Below are positions 18,518 to 28,500 of a stretch of 64,000 nucleotides of DNA, one piece after another; position 1 is the stretch's first letter, and every line of letters begins with the position of its first letter. The stretch covers positions 372,001 through 436,000 of the forward strand of contig NZ_LR777654.1 of the NCBI RefSeq assembly GCF_902806995.1. The letters are read 5' to 3'. Both the position numbers and the translations under genes were made by a program. This DNA is from Chlamydiifrater volucris (GTDB lineage Bacteria > Chlamydiota > Chlamydiia > Chlamydiales > Chlamydiaceae). A model generated the notes under the pieces. It was not told the origin of the DNA. It ran no database searches and was given only the letters and a program-made list of their open reading frames with translations.

Positions 18518-19297
18518 ATGGCAATAAGTAGAACAATCGGTATTTTAGGTGCAGCTTCATCAATGGCTACCTTAGCGTACCTGTTGAATGAGGATGATAA
18601 AAAGTCTTCGGAAAAAAGAAGTCAGCTAGAGCGGTTGCCCGGGTACACTGTTTATACTAATGGGGATGCTGTCTATCTGAAGAACGACTTGGATCTATTA
18701 AAACAATCAATACAAAATTTATCTTTTCAGCTGCCTCCGTGGTTGATGGAAGAGATAGAAAATTTATCTAAAGAAGCTACTCGGTTGTGTGCTCTTTCAC
18801 AAGTTTCTAGAGGAGATCCTCTGGGAGGTCTGGGAAGAGTTCAGGCAGCCTTTGATAGGTATTACTGTGTTAGAAAGCTTCTAAGAAGCGAATTTCACCT
18901 GGGGGATGAAGCTTGCTTTGGGGACATTAGGTATACAGGACCAGCATCCGGACCTATCTTCGTTAGATGTGTGAAAGAGAAGGTTACTGTTGACCCAGAA
19001 ATAAAGTCTCATAGAGGTCTAGCTATAACAGGCCTAGTTTTGTCCATACTTGTTGGGATTGCCGGTATCATTGCTCTAGGTGTTTTGGCAGGTACAGGTA
19101 TTATTGCGGTTCTCTTAGGTGTTGGAATATCTGTTGCTATTGTTTTGTCTTTAGTGGTACTGTCTTGTTCTGTCATTCGGAAATTGCTTCCTTCGGAGGA
19201 TGTGCAGCTTAGGAGAATCAGGGTCAAGCCTCAAGATGTGGCAGAGCCTATAGAATGGAGAAGAATTTTCTCCATTGCTAACAACAAGTGGCATTAG
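18518..19297 (+). CDS. Putative Inc-type membrane protein
   Basis: 259 residues from the ATG at 18518, with AGG about nine bases upstream. The first ~160 residues are soluble, with no recognised domain. A paired hydrophobic segment with Gly/Ala/Val/Ile composition (about residues 168-192 and 195-220) follows, then a basic C-terminal tail of about 40 residues. The hairpin again suggests an inclusion membrane protein with both ends facing the host cytosol. It lies in the same-strand array between other Inc-like genes. Function unknown. Confidence 0.75.
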   Translation: MAISRTIGILGAASSMATLAYLLNEDDKKSSEKRSQLERLPGYTVYTNGDAVYLKNDLDLLKQSIQNLSFQLPPWLMEEIENLSKEATRLCALSQVSRGDPLGGLGRVQAAFDRYYCVRKLLRSEFHLGDEACFGDIRYTGPASGPIFVRCVKEKVTVDPEIKSHRGLAITGLVLSILVGIAGIIALGVLAGTGIIAVLLGVGISVAIVLSLVVLSCSVIRKLLPSEDVQLRRIRVKPQDVAEPIEWRRIFSIANNKWH

Positions 19298-19330
19298 ATT
19301 TTTGAAGACAGCTAGAAGAGAGGGATTATT

Positions 19331-19735
19331 ATGAGCACTGTCAATACAAACCCCGGGTCAACTCAGGAAGCTTCTGTGGCCATGACGGGGGGGGCAACGT
19401 CTAATTACGATCTTCAAACAGTAAGAGACTTGCAGCTAAGTCATTTGGTTATGATCAGCCGGAAAATGCTGTTCTTAACGGCGGGAATTATGGCCGTGTC
19501 TGCTGCTTGCCTTATAGCGGGGCTTTGTTTGGGATGGTTGAATATTGCTCTCGTAACAGCAATGGCCGTAACGCTTGTTCTAGGAGCTTTGGTTCTCTTG
19601 GGATCTCAGAGACTGGTGTACCAAGTTAAAAAAGAGAGTAGTTCTAGTCCTATAGAAAATCCTACCGGAGAGAGTTCTGTAGCACAGAATTCTGTGGCAG
19701 GGAGTTCTAGCATAGAAAATTCTTCCGTTTCTTAA
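19331..19735 (+). CDS. Short Inc-type protein, paralogue of the N terminus of the next gene
   Basis: 134 residues, ATG start with a purine-rich AGAGAGGGA upstream. A Ser/Thr-rich N terminus leads to two membrane segments (about residues 46-70 and 73-94) joined by CLGWLNIA, then a Ser/Glu-rich tail. The next gene has CLGWLNVA at the matching place in its hairpin and similar flanks. The pair therefore looks like a duplication in which this copy kept only the N-terminal Inc module. It could be functional, since both ends are clean, or the stub of a longer ancestral gene. Confidence 0.72.
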   Translation: MSTVNTNPGSTQEASVAMTGGATSNYDLQTVRDLQLSHLVMISRKMLFLTAGIMAVSAACLIAGLCLGWLNIALVTAMAVTLVLGALVLLGSQRLVYQVKKESSSSPIENPTGESSVAQNSVAGSSSIENSSVS

Positions 19736-19858
19736 ATGTTTTGCGATCTTTTTCATTCGAGGGAGAGGTCCTTGAGGCCTTTTTCTCGGTGAGGGTTAAA
19801 GATGGGTGCTTTTGAATAATGAAAATAGCTGTTGCTATGGAAAAGGAGAAGTTTGTCT

Positions 19859-21289
19859 ATGAGCAGCGCCAACACTCTTTCTGCCGGTGGATCCACCAGG
19901 TTGCCTCAAAAAACCACTAATGGGGAGCAGAGTGCTTCCTCTTCGTTACCAGAGTGGTTAAAAGTAAGTCGATCGTCCATAGTGAGTCGGTCTATAATAG
20001 CTCTGGTTACTAACATCATGGTGGTTTCTGGAGTTCTATTAATGGTTGGGGCCTGTTTGGGATGGTTAAATGTTGCTTCGGTGGCTTTCTTTGCTGTGAT
20101 GCTTGTTGCAGGAGCTATTACTCTTTTTAAAGCTCAAGATGAAGTTTACGACGTCTTTTTGGAAGAAAAACCTGAAGAAAAGAAAGAAGAGAGATTAGTT
20201 CATAGGCAGTTGGAGTGCTTTCGAGAGTTCTCTCGTGGTTTTAAAAATGTTTTGGCGGCCCATTATTCTGAGAATTTGAATAAATTCCTTACTGAAGAAA
20301 ATCTTTCTTTATTGGAAATCAGGGAGTTTTTATCAAAAATCAGTAGTTCCGGTGTGAAAGAATTCTTTCTCTCCGAAGAAGACTTTTCTCAATCTTCGGT
20401 AGAGGAAGGGCTCGCTCGTTTTTCTAGTAATGTGAAAAAGACGTTTTCTCCTCAACTTAGTGAAAAAATCCTTAGCTTTTGGCCATTGCTGTCTAGGCCA
20501 TGGCTTTCCAAAGATGAGAATCTTGCTGCTTACTCAGATACATTGGAAAATCTTCTTAAAGAAAGATGCCCGCTGGTTTGGTTGTCTGAGTTTTTGAGTA
20601 AATGCCATAAGGGTCATTGGTTAAGCGGTTACAGGGCTGTTTTCCAAAAGAGGGTTCCCATGTCTCTGAAGAGCTCTTCCGCATACTGTGTGTCTAGGCT
20701 TGGACTTTTAGAATCGAGTTCCACTATTTTCTCTTTAAAGTGGTGGGTGCTTTCGAAAGTTGTTACAAAGGAAGAGTATGAGAAAATGGTAGAAGACTAT
20801 GGTTGCGGCTTCAAGGAAGAATTCTTATCAAAAGTCCAACAGTGTCAGGAAGTATTCCAGAAGTTCATTGAAGAAAACAAAGATCTTCAGATTGATGTTC
20901 CAACATTCAAAGAATTTCAGGTACTTTGTGAACATAAGATTTCTCCAGAAGCCTTTCTCAGCTTGTCCGAATTAAGTAAAGAAAGGTTGGACTTCTTCTC
21001 TCGACTTACTGACCATAACGGCAGCAACTTATTAGCGAAATGGTTAAGGTCGTTTGGAGATTGCTTGCATGACGTAAATTCTGAAAGTTTCTCCTGTTTT
21101 TATCCCTACACTGTATACAAGTATTTTGCCTCCTCTGTCATGTGTTTAACGGAGGAAGAGATCTTAGAAAATCTGGATGATGATAAAGCCTTTTCTAGAA
21201 TGTTAAGTGAGCTTAGTGGTTTGTTGATCGAGATCGAAGAAATTTCGGATAGTTGGTATGTAACTAATAGGGTTTTGGACGCAAGTTAA
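19859..21289 (+). CDS. DUF1389-like Inc-type protein
   Basis: 476 residues from the ATG at 19859, which has AAAAGGAGAA nine bases upstream. The N-terminal hairpin (about residues 44-69 and 72-91, joined by CLGWLN) is followed by a ~380-residue helical domain rich in Leu, Phe, Lys and Glu. The domain shares several motifs in order with the gene at 22826-24436: AY(C/S)VSRLGL, then a Trp-containing helix, LCEH, then (S/F)GD(C/S)L and finally SWY. This Chlamydia-specific helical domain resembles the family called DUF1389, whose function is unknown. By layout it is an inclusion membrane protein with a large cytosolic domain. Confidence 0.8.
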   Translation: MSSANTLSAGGSTRLPQKTTNGEQSASSSLPEWLKVSRSSIVSRSIIALVTNIMVVSGVLLMVGACLGWLNVASVAFFAVMLVAGAITLFKAQDEVYDVFLEEKPEEKKEERLVHRQLECFREFSRGFKNVLAAHYSENLNKFLTEENLSLLEIREFLSKISSSGVKEFFLSEEDFSQSSVEEGLARFSSNVKKTFSPQLSEKILSFWPLLSRPWLSKDENLAAYSDTLENLLKERCPLVWLSEFLSKCHKGHWLSGYRAVFQKRVPMSLKSSSAYCVSRLGLLESSSTIFSLKWWVLSKVVTKEEYEKMVEDYGCGFKEEFLSKVQQCQEVFQKFIEENKDLQIDVPTFKEFQVLCEHKISPEAFLSLSELSKERLDFFSRLTDHNGSNLLAKWLRSFGDCLHDVNSESFSCFYPYTVYKYFASSVMCLTEEEILENLDDDKAFSRMLSELSGLLIEIEEISDSWYVTNRVLDAS

Positions 21290-21494
21290 GTGGCAAGAGT
21301 TAAGGCGGGTGCGTGGAGTTGCTAGAGCTTTGGATGCTTGTCGGATGTGTCCGCCTGGTAGAGCTGGTTGTTTCAAGTTAGAGCTGCTTCGCGTAATAGC
21401 AGAAGCATAAAGTTAGGGTCCCTACTTTTTGGATTTTTTTAAGGTTCTCCTTTAGTTAGGTTGATGGTGAACATCTTTAATCAAGGTTAACTAT

Positions 21495-21869
21495 ATGGTG
21501 ATAGGGTGGCTAGCTTTTCCCTGCAGGGGGTCCTCCGCAGTTCCGAAAGAACTAAGAGATACCGGGATATCAGAAACTTCCTACAGGGTTATGAAAATGG
21601 GGAAACATATCAAGTATGTATCCCTGGCGGTTCTTTCGACTGTATTAGTTCTATCCGCATGTTGTGCAGTATTCATGGATTTTTCTCTTTCTAATGTGAT
21701 TTTCTTGGGGATTATGGGTTTTATTACAGCAGTAATTTTGATTTGCTCTCAATCTCGTGCTTTTTTGAAATCTAGGCGGATGGAGAAGGAATTGTTGGGA
21801 GTTGGAGTTATATCTCTGAAACTTCAGGAACTAGGGGATTTACTGGAACCAGGCTCTTTCTGGGAATAA
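21495..21869 (+). CDS. Truncated Inc-type protein, likely stub of a DUF1389-like gene
   Basis: 124 residues. A short N terminus leads to a membrane hairpin (about residues 37-78) and about 45 further residues. It aligns in layout with the first quarter of the flanking DUF1389-like proteins, but the large C-terminal domain is missing. About 600 bases of broken coding-like sequence follow. It may be a disrupted gene rather than an active short one. The ATG has no convincing ribosome-binding site. Confidence 0.5.
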   Translation: MVIGWLAFPCRGSSAVPKELRDTGISETSYRVMKMGKHIKYVSLAVLSTVLVLSACCAVFMDFSLSNVIFLGIMGFITAVILICSQSRAFLKSRRMEKELLGVGVISLKLQELGDLLEPGSFWE

Positions 21870-22480
21870 AGAGTTGTTTGAAGCGAGTATGAAGAACTTC
21901 ATGGAGATGTTTTTCTCTTGCACAATGGATCTTAGGTGGGGTTTTTATTCAGGAGATTTGTCTTTAGTTTTTATTGTGTTGTGCGAAGGAGTGAGTAGGT
22001 GGTGAGAAGATGGAAGTTTTTCCTAAGCTAAATACATACCGCTTGAACGCCACGAGCAATTAACCAATTTTCGAAAAGAGAGCGTCTGAAGATGTTGTCT
22101 TTTAGTAACAAACAGTTTCCATCTTCCGAGGCAATGGGAATTTTGAATCGCAGCCGGTTTTCGGTGTTTTCCAAAGAAGAATTATTTCCAAAATCTTGTT
22201 CCTAGTTTGTTGGAGGAAATTGCTTGGGAAGAGCGCCTGCTTTATCTTGATAGGTAAAATAAGAAGGGATTGGAAGTTTCTACTTGATCAACTGGGTGAA
22301 GGGTTAAACATGAAAGTCAGTCTTTGTATGCTCGAAATTAATCATACGACAATATTTTATTTCGGAAGCCTTATTCTATTTTGAAAAAGAACATCTAGAA
22401 GGCATGCCAGCGTTCTTCCTTTGGTAGCCAGGAAAACAGGTCCATGGATAGGCAGGAAAGAACTAACAAAGCCTGCTTAA
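21870..22480 (+). pseudogene. Decayed downstream part of the truncated DUF1389-like gene
   Basis: No intact gene. Coding-like stretches occur in different frames. From about 22091 a stretch reads MLSFSNKQFPSSEAMG and stops near 22200. In another frame a stretch reading LVPSLLEEIAWEERLL follows at once and stops about 60 bases later. The frame changes and stops fit a degenerating remnant of the helical domain that follows the hairpin in the neighbouring genes. Homology to that domain was judged by eye only. Confidence 0.4.
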
Positions 22481-22497
22481 GTACCATAAGAATCTAT

Positions 22498-22800
22498 TTA
22501 TTGAGACGATTGAGTTGGGGAGTGATCTGGAAAAAGAAGTGACTCCGGGGTCAGTTTCGTTTTTTTTTCGGAGGATAACTTTTCTACATTTTTTATCCGT
22601 ATACATTTTTTATCCGTAGAAGGAGGTCTTATACCTGTGTTTTGCTCGTTTATCTCCAACGAAGGAGATTGGGATATTTTGGAAAATCTCTTCCACTGTG
22701 TCACTATTCTATTTTTTTTAGCGAAAAGATAGTTCCCAGAGTCGACTCTGGGGCTTAGTCTTTGCACCCACAGTTGAATTTTCTTTTGAGTCTTTGCCAA
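22498..22800 (-). CDS. Doubtful small basic protein
   Basis: A 100-residue reading frame, Lys/Ser-rich with no hydrophobic segment, antisense in the gap between two Inc-type genes. It has no recognised motif and contains a 17-base tandem repeat (22586-22617). Nothing else occupies this interval, but the frame could be chance within decayed sequence. Confidence 0.2.
   Translation of the reverse strand: MAKTQKKIQLWVQRLSPRVDSGNYLFAKKNRIVTQWKRFSKISQSPSLEINEQNTGIRPPSTDKKCIRIKNVEKLSSEKKTKLTPESLLFPDHSPTQSSQ
22586..22617. repeat. Short tandem repeat, period 17
   Basis: Two identical copies of ACATTTTTTATCCGT (22586-22600 and 22603-22617), separated by two bases and forming a 17-base period. It looks like slippage or a recent small duplication in sequence under weak selection. 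Confidence 0.8.
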
Positions 22801-22825
22801 GTTTCTACATTATTCGGGGGTTGGT

Positions 22826-24436
22826 ATGCGAGGGATAATGAAGTTTTGCAGTTTTTATTCGGTGTTTGGGGGTGATAAATTAGGGGGATGTTCTAATGTA
22901 TTGAAGATTAGCAACATTGTGTTGTTTGTGTTGGAAGTTTTAGCAGCAGCATTTGTTTTGTCCGTCTCTTGTGTTTTATGTTTTGGAGTGCCGTCTTCTA
23001 GTATCGTTGGCTTTTTTGCTAGCGTAGCAATCTCTGCGATCTTTCTTATTTTGTCTTATTTAATATTCAGAGATCTCAAGGTTAGCAGGGAGCATTCTCT
23101 CCTTTTGGACACTCCAATTCGGAAAGGACTATCTTCTGAAGAAGGGGTTGAGAGGCAAGAGGACAGTCGTCTTCGAGAGGAATCTGTATCAAAAATTCAA
23201 CTTTTTGATCATTTGATGCTTGAGGATATGGGCCCAGTGGAAAGGTCTATGAAAGAGATGAACAACTTTCAGACTGTTTCTCCAGGATTTTTAGAAGAAA
23301 TCGTTGAGAACAGAATATCTTCAGAAACTGTTAAACATTTTGTCAGAAAAGAGAACCTAACATTTGAGGAAACTCTAGAACTTCTTAATGCACTACCTGT
23401 CTTGCACCTTGATGAAGAGGAATTAAAGGAAAGATTATCCCCAAACTTATTTAAAAAAGTTACTTCATACGGAATAAAGTGGTTAAGGAGTTTTGCAAGA
23501 TTGAAAGTAGATTTTGGGAACTTAAGCTTTTTATTTCGGGCTTTTTGTCTTCAAAATTGTCCGCTGTTTTTATTTTCAAACTTTGTAGAAGAAAGCTTTT
23601 CTGATTTTTCTTTATGGAGAATTAAAAAATTTTTCAAGTTTAAAAAAGATTTTTCTTTATCTGCAGTTGCTGCCTACAGTGTTTCTAGATTAGGGCTTGC
23701 CTTTCGAAGAGACACTTTTTTCTCGAAGAAGTATTGGCTTTTTTCTCTGGCAGCTGCTCGTTATAGGGGTATCTACGAATCCATGATGGTGCATTACCAT
23801 TTCATGAACAAAGAGATGTTTGAAGAAATGGTAGGATTTTTTATGCGGGTATTTGATGAATACGTGGGAAGGAAAGGAGGTCGATGGGGAATCTCTCCTG
23901 GAAGTATAGAGCTGTCTAGAGAGGATGTTTGCCTTCTTTGTGAGCACGGAATAGGATTTTCTGGACTGTATTTTCTATCGATGTTGAAGTTCGATCAACT
24001 ACAATTACTAGAAAGGGCTTCTAACGTTTGTGGAAAGAATCTTTTAGCAGATTTAATGTTGTCTATCGGAGACAGTTTATTTCACCCTAGGTTTTCTTCA
24101 ATGTTTTCTGAAGAAGAATTGTCGTTTCGACGACCTTCTCGCTCTATTAGAGGGATCACTTGGTCAGAGCTCAATGTTTTGCTAAAATGGCTTGAGGATG
24201 GGAAGGAAGAAAGCGTAGAGACTTTCCTCAGTCAATTAGAAGGGCGAGAGATCAAGATTCAAAGTTGCAACGATCAATCTTGGTATACTAGTCTTCGTTT
24301 GTATGACAGTGCCTCCCTTTGCTCTAATTGTTCTGTTTTAAAAAGGACTTCTAGAGAGCAAGCTAGGGTCCTTCCTTGGATAAATTGGAATCGGTCTGTA
24401 TACAAAAGGGAAAGGATAAGAAAGAATGATGTCTAA
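22826..24436 (+). CDS. DUF1389-like Inc-type protein
   Basis: 536 residues from the ATG at 22826; an ATG at 22838 with a nearby AGGG is a close alternative. A membrane hairpin lies at about residues 28-82, followed by a charged linker and a ~390-residue helical domain. The domain matches the gene at 19859-21289 at AYSVSRLGL, LCEHGI, IGDSLF and the near-terminal SWY. It ends in a basic tail absent from the paralogue. The family seems confined to Chlamydiaceae and has no known activity. It is the last gene of the Inc/DUF1389 array before the degenerate stretch upstream of the toxin. Confidence 0.8.
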   Translation: MRGIMKFCSFYSVFGGDKLGGCSNVLKISNIVLFVLEVLAAAFVLSVSCVLCFGVPSSSIVGFFASVAISAIFLILSYLIFRDLKVSREHSLLLDTPIRKGLSSEEGVERQEDSRLREESVSKIQLFDHLMLEDMGPVERSMKEMNNFQTVSPGFLEEIVENRISSETVKHFVRKENLTFEETLELLNALPVLHLDEEELKERLSPNLFKKVTSYGIKWLRSFARLKVDFGNLSFLFRAFCLQNCPLFLFSNFVEESFSDFSLWRIKKFFKFKKDFSLSAVAAYSVSRLGLAFRRDTFFSKKYWLFSLAAARYRGIYESMMVHYHFMNKEMFEEMVGFFMRVFDEYVGRKGGRWGISPGSIELSREDVCLLCEHGIGFSGLYFLSMLKFDQLQLLERASNVCGKNLLADLMLSIGDSLFHPRFSSMFSEEELSFRRPSRSIRGITWSELNVLLKWLEDGKEESVETFLSQLEGREIKIQSCNDQSWYTSLRLYDSASLCSNCSVLKRTSREQARVLPWINWNRSVYKRERIRKNDV

Positions 24437-24699
24437 TATTGGTGATTAATTCTTTATGTCTCTTGCGATAAATTTCTTTTTAAGTCTTAGGATGTTATTC
24501 AGATAATGCTTCATTCAAAAAGGTACTGGATTCTTAGTCGTAATATAGGTGTTGGAGTATTTCTTTTATCCAGAATTTGTAGAAGTTGTACCCTGAAAAT
24601 GAGATGGTTTTCAAGGTTGCGTCAAGGAGATGCAAAAAGGGATCAGTGCTTTCTTATTTGAAGTAGGAATAAGAAAAGACTTAATGTCTAGAATTCTAA

Positions 24700-25412
24700 G
24701 AGGGTTTTGCAACCTTGTAAGTATAGAGGAGTTTTAGGAACGATGCTAGAAAGGTGTGTGAGCTTCGAGGTCAGCAACTCCGATTAGAATATGTGGAAAA
24801 CTGATACCGAAGGTTTCTCATAATCTCTAAAACTTCTCAAGAAGCAACGTGGGAGCCCTTTTTAGACAGATTGGCAGATCTGTGTGGAGGGAGCGCAACT
24901 TCCTAGCGTCCTCAAGACGCAATCTAGACAAAACCCGGACTACGTTGTGAATGAAAGAGTTGCATATTATTAAGGTGGCCTATGCCGAGGACGCCCTACA
25001 ACAGCAAATTAAAAACAACGTCTCCAAATCACTTGTGAGAAATTCAGTTTTCGATGCTTTTCTCAACGCATTTTCAAAACGGATTAGAGAGAAAATGGAT
25101 TTTGTATCCACCTTTGTTATCTATTTGTAGAGCCTCCAATGATTTGACGCTGCAACATGCCCTATGCAAGTTCTACTATCCTTCAAGCAAGAAGATGATC
25201 GCTAGGGGGCTTTGTCCAAAATCGCTTCCCCAGAGCGGCCAGAGCTATACGCCTCCGTCTGCAACTGCGCAGAACAACCCCTCAAAGCTTTGGACACACT
25301 TCAAGTAGCAGCTAACCATGACACCTATACTTCTGTAAACCACACACGCAATCCAGACAGAAACCGATCTGAAAACTATCCTGAGAACACTTTTTTAATC
25401 TTAGAAGACTAG
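24700..25412 (+). pseudogene. Degenerate gene remnant upstream of the cytotoxin
   Basis: No intact gene lies between 24437 and 25504. The sequence has several successive coding-like stretches with stops and frame changes: one reading LPSVLKTQSRQNPDY before about 24970, then KVAYAEDALQQQIKNN from about 24974, then ASNDLTLQHALCKFYY from about 25135, and then SPERPELYASVCNCAEQPLK from about 25227, ending at the stop at 25410-25412. Read together they suggest one ancestral protein of at least 200 residues with three or more frameshifts. I do not recognise the family. 24437-24700 shows nothing clear. Confidence 0.45.
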
Positions 25413-25452
25413 AGATTTTATGAACACAAAACCCCAACACCTTAAGAATCCA

Positions 25453-25481
25453 TTGAATTCTTAAAAAGAGAACACTATAAT
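25453..25481 (+). promoter_or_regulatory. Near-consensus sigma-66/sigma-70 promoter of the cytotoxin gene
   Basis: TTGAAT at 25453-25458 and a perfect TATAAT at 25476-25481 with a 17-base spacer, 24 bases before the toxin ATG. Transcription would start near 25488, giving a leader of about 17 bases with no clear Shine-Dalgarno sequence. Such close matches to consensus are uncommon in this window. Confidence 0.65.
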
Positions 25482-25504
25482 CGGAAAAACAATTTATTTA
25501 CTGC

Positions 25505-28500
25505 ATGAGCTTTCCTGACAAAATCAATCCATCACGCCCTCCTCGACATCATAATGAAACCCTGCTACACTCTCAAAACTTCTCTACATCCCCCACTAAC
25601 ATTGACAATGACATAACCCTTTACAACACTTTAGTCAACCAAGACAATACTACTGAAGACGTTGTTAAAATTGGAGAATTAATTCAAGAAAGTATTAACA
25701 AAACTTTGGAACAACGAAATCCAGAACAAGTTGTAACCGAAGTAACTCCAGCTCGTCATACAGGGAACTGGAAAACATCTCTCTTGTTCAATACATCCCG
25801 GCTTTTAGCACATCTATTTTCTGCGACGGTACAACCTGTTCGTCCTACCCGTCCTACTCAATTTACTTTCCGACCACATGCGGAAAAAACGAAAGCTTCG
25901 TCTGTGACTAAATATGCAAATTCGACACGGGACAATGTAGCTTTTCCGACAACCTCAACTTTATTGGCTTCCACTTCAAAACACAGCAGGTCAAGTGTTA
26001 GTAAAGCAAAAAAAACGCCAAAAAAACAGTTTTCTAGAAAAAAGCGTACAGTAGACGCCGAAAACAAAGTAGAGGTGATTAAATATGATCTCACCGATGA
26101 AAACATTATTGTAAAATTAGGTTTAACCCCGACACAAATCGATAGTTGTCCAAAAGCCATTAACAATTTGAAGAAAGCAATAAATCGCTATAACTCTCTC
26201 AGAAACAATAAAAATTCCAGAACTGGGCAAAGTTTATTGGTTAAGCAATCGGAGTTTTTAGAACAAATTCAAACGAAACTTAAATTGTCAGATACTCATA
26301 AGTCTTTTGAAGTCATGTCAATGATCAAGGCTGAATACAAATCCCACCGGGTGCCCGTGGAAAAGCTAGTTCATGGAATTTGGGTTGCTGGCTCTCCACC
26401 AGAAGGAACGGAAGCCTATATCAAAACATTCTTACAGGCTTACGATGATTTCAAGTTTTATCTTTGGGTGGATGATTCTGCATATGGAGCTGCAAAATTC
26501 TCTTCTATCATGAAAAAAAATGCCTTCGATGTAGCTATCTCAAAACTTAAGGAGAGTATACCTGAATCGCATCAACAATTTATCAAGCAGTACAATGATT
26601 TGCGAAAGGAGTACGATAATACGCAAAACCCAAAACTTCAGAAGCAGTATCTAAAAGATATCCAAGCAATGAGAGAATCTTATGAAGCTTTAAACAAAAG
26701 TATCAAAAATACCTTCAATGCTCTCTTACTAAAGGAGACAGTTGTACAACAAGACCATTTTTTTAATTTTTGTCTTCTTAAAGGATTAAATTCTATCTCT
26801 GATGAAACACGTATAGAGTTTCTTACTAAAGAGATGAGTCTTCCTAAAGAGGAGATATCAGAGTACAGAAAGCTTATAGAAAACAATAAGAGAAAAATTC
26901 AAAAGTTAGTTGATACAGTGAATGCGGATTTAAAAAAGACGAGGGTTTTCATCAAGGATATCAAAGAACTAGATGCTATGAGCAATAGGATTAATCAATA
27001 CAACTATAACATGGAGATGTTGCTACGCTGGAATTACGCTGCAGCAACAGATCAGACTAGAATGTATATGTTGCTTGAACATGGTGGAATCTACACGGAT
27101 CTGGATATGATGCCAGCATATTCTTCAGCTATTAACAAGCAAATTTACGATGTTGGTGGGGATAGTTTTTTTGAAGATCTCTCAATACGGAGAGCTATAT
27201 CCGGCATCACGCTCAAGCTCGTTAATGAAAACTCGCAGTCTCTTTCTTTACAAGATATTGCTCAAGAAGTGGATTTATCTAAAATTTCAGAAGAAAATCA
27301 ACAAAAACTTTCTACACTCATTGATAACTTAAAGTCGTTTGCCCAAGCTCATGACGGGAAGTCTTTTTTTGAAAGAATGGACTCAAGTATTATTCGTGAC
27401 ACTATGCCAATTTTACAACGTTATCATAAGTGGTCGACGGGGTGGAATGTTCGAGGATTAAATGGATTGATGATGTCTCACAAAGGGAGTTCCACTGTTG
27501 AAGCAGTTATTCGGGCGCAACAACAAGCCTATGAACATCAGAAAACTTTAAGACAAAATGTTGTTAGTCGAGAATTTTTTGATAGTTTGCAAGAGCTTTC
27601 AGAATTTGATGCAATGGCAGTAATAGGAGGTGAGTTGGTTAAAGATTATCTTGGAGGATCGCTGTTTTACAATTTTCGTCAAGATTCAATTACTCCAGGA
27701 GCTGTTAGTACTCTAGGTATTTCGGGTCCTGATTTAATTATGCGAACAATGAAAAAATTTTTCCGAGAACAAGGGCCTATAGGAAAGGATTTTTTAGAAA
27801 ATGGAGGTAGAAAACTTGGGAAAAACGTTTTCCTGGGAGCATATAGGGAAAAGCCGAAAGAAGGAGCTAAGCAGGAACGGGGAGTAGAATCTATTACTTT
27901 TGATTGGCTTAATCCCTTAACGGTAGGAGCAAATGATGTAACCCCAGCGGATGAGAGCACTTGGTGTGGAATCAAAAGTCGTGATGCTGGGGATTTGTTA
28001 TTTTCAGATCCTGTCAAAATTAATACCAAACCTCTGAAATTCGTATCTAAAACTAAGGTAAACATAAAAGAGTTTACGGAATCGTGGTCTGATAGCGCAA
28101 AATCTGTGTGTCCTGAAGATTTGTTACAACGTTTTAACAAGATTATCGCAGGTCCATCGTTTGATATTGGAGAGATTTCGGAGCTAGACGTAGCATTAAC
28201 ACTTGCTAAACGACAAATGTCTGATGATAAAATAGCCCAAGAGGCCGTGTTTTCTTTGCAATTACAACTGGCAGAGTTAGTAAGATCTACGCAATTTCCG
28301 GTATCTAATAGCGTCAGTTTTGTACTTGATGCGCGTAGTAATTTCGAAAGCGATTTAAGCAAAGCAGTTAAATTATACCTAAAAGCCGATCTGCAAACCA
28401 CAATCAATTTATGGACTAGCTCTCTAGGAAACAAGGTGCTGTTCTTAAAAGATATGCTCTCTGTATCTGAAAGAATACTAGCAATATCTAATTTTATTGA

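Noticed and set aside
21385..21407. Inverted repeat TGCTTC...GAAGCA as a terminator
   Set aside because: Six-base stem with an 11-base loop and no T run on either side; too weak.
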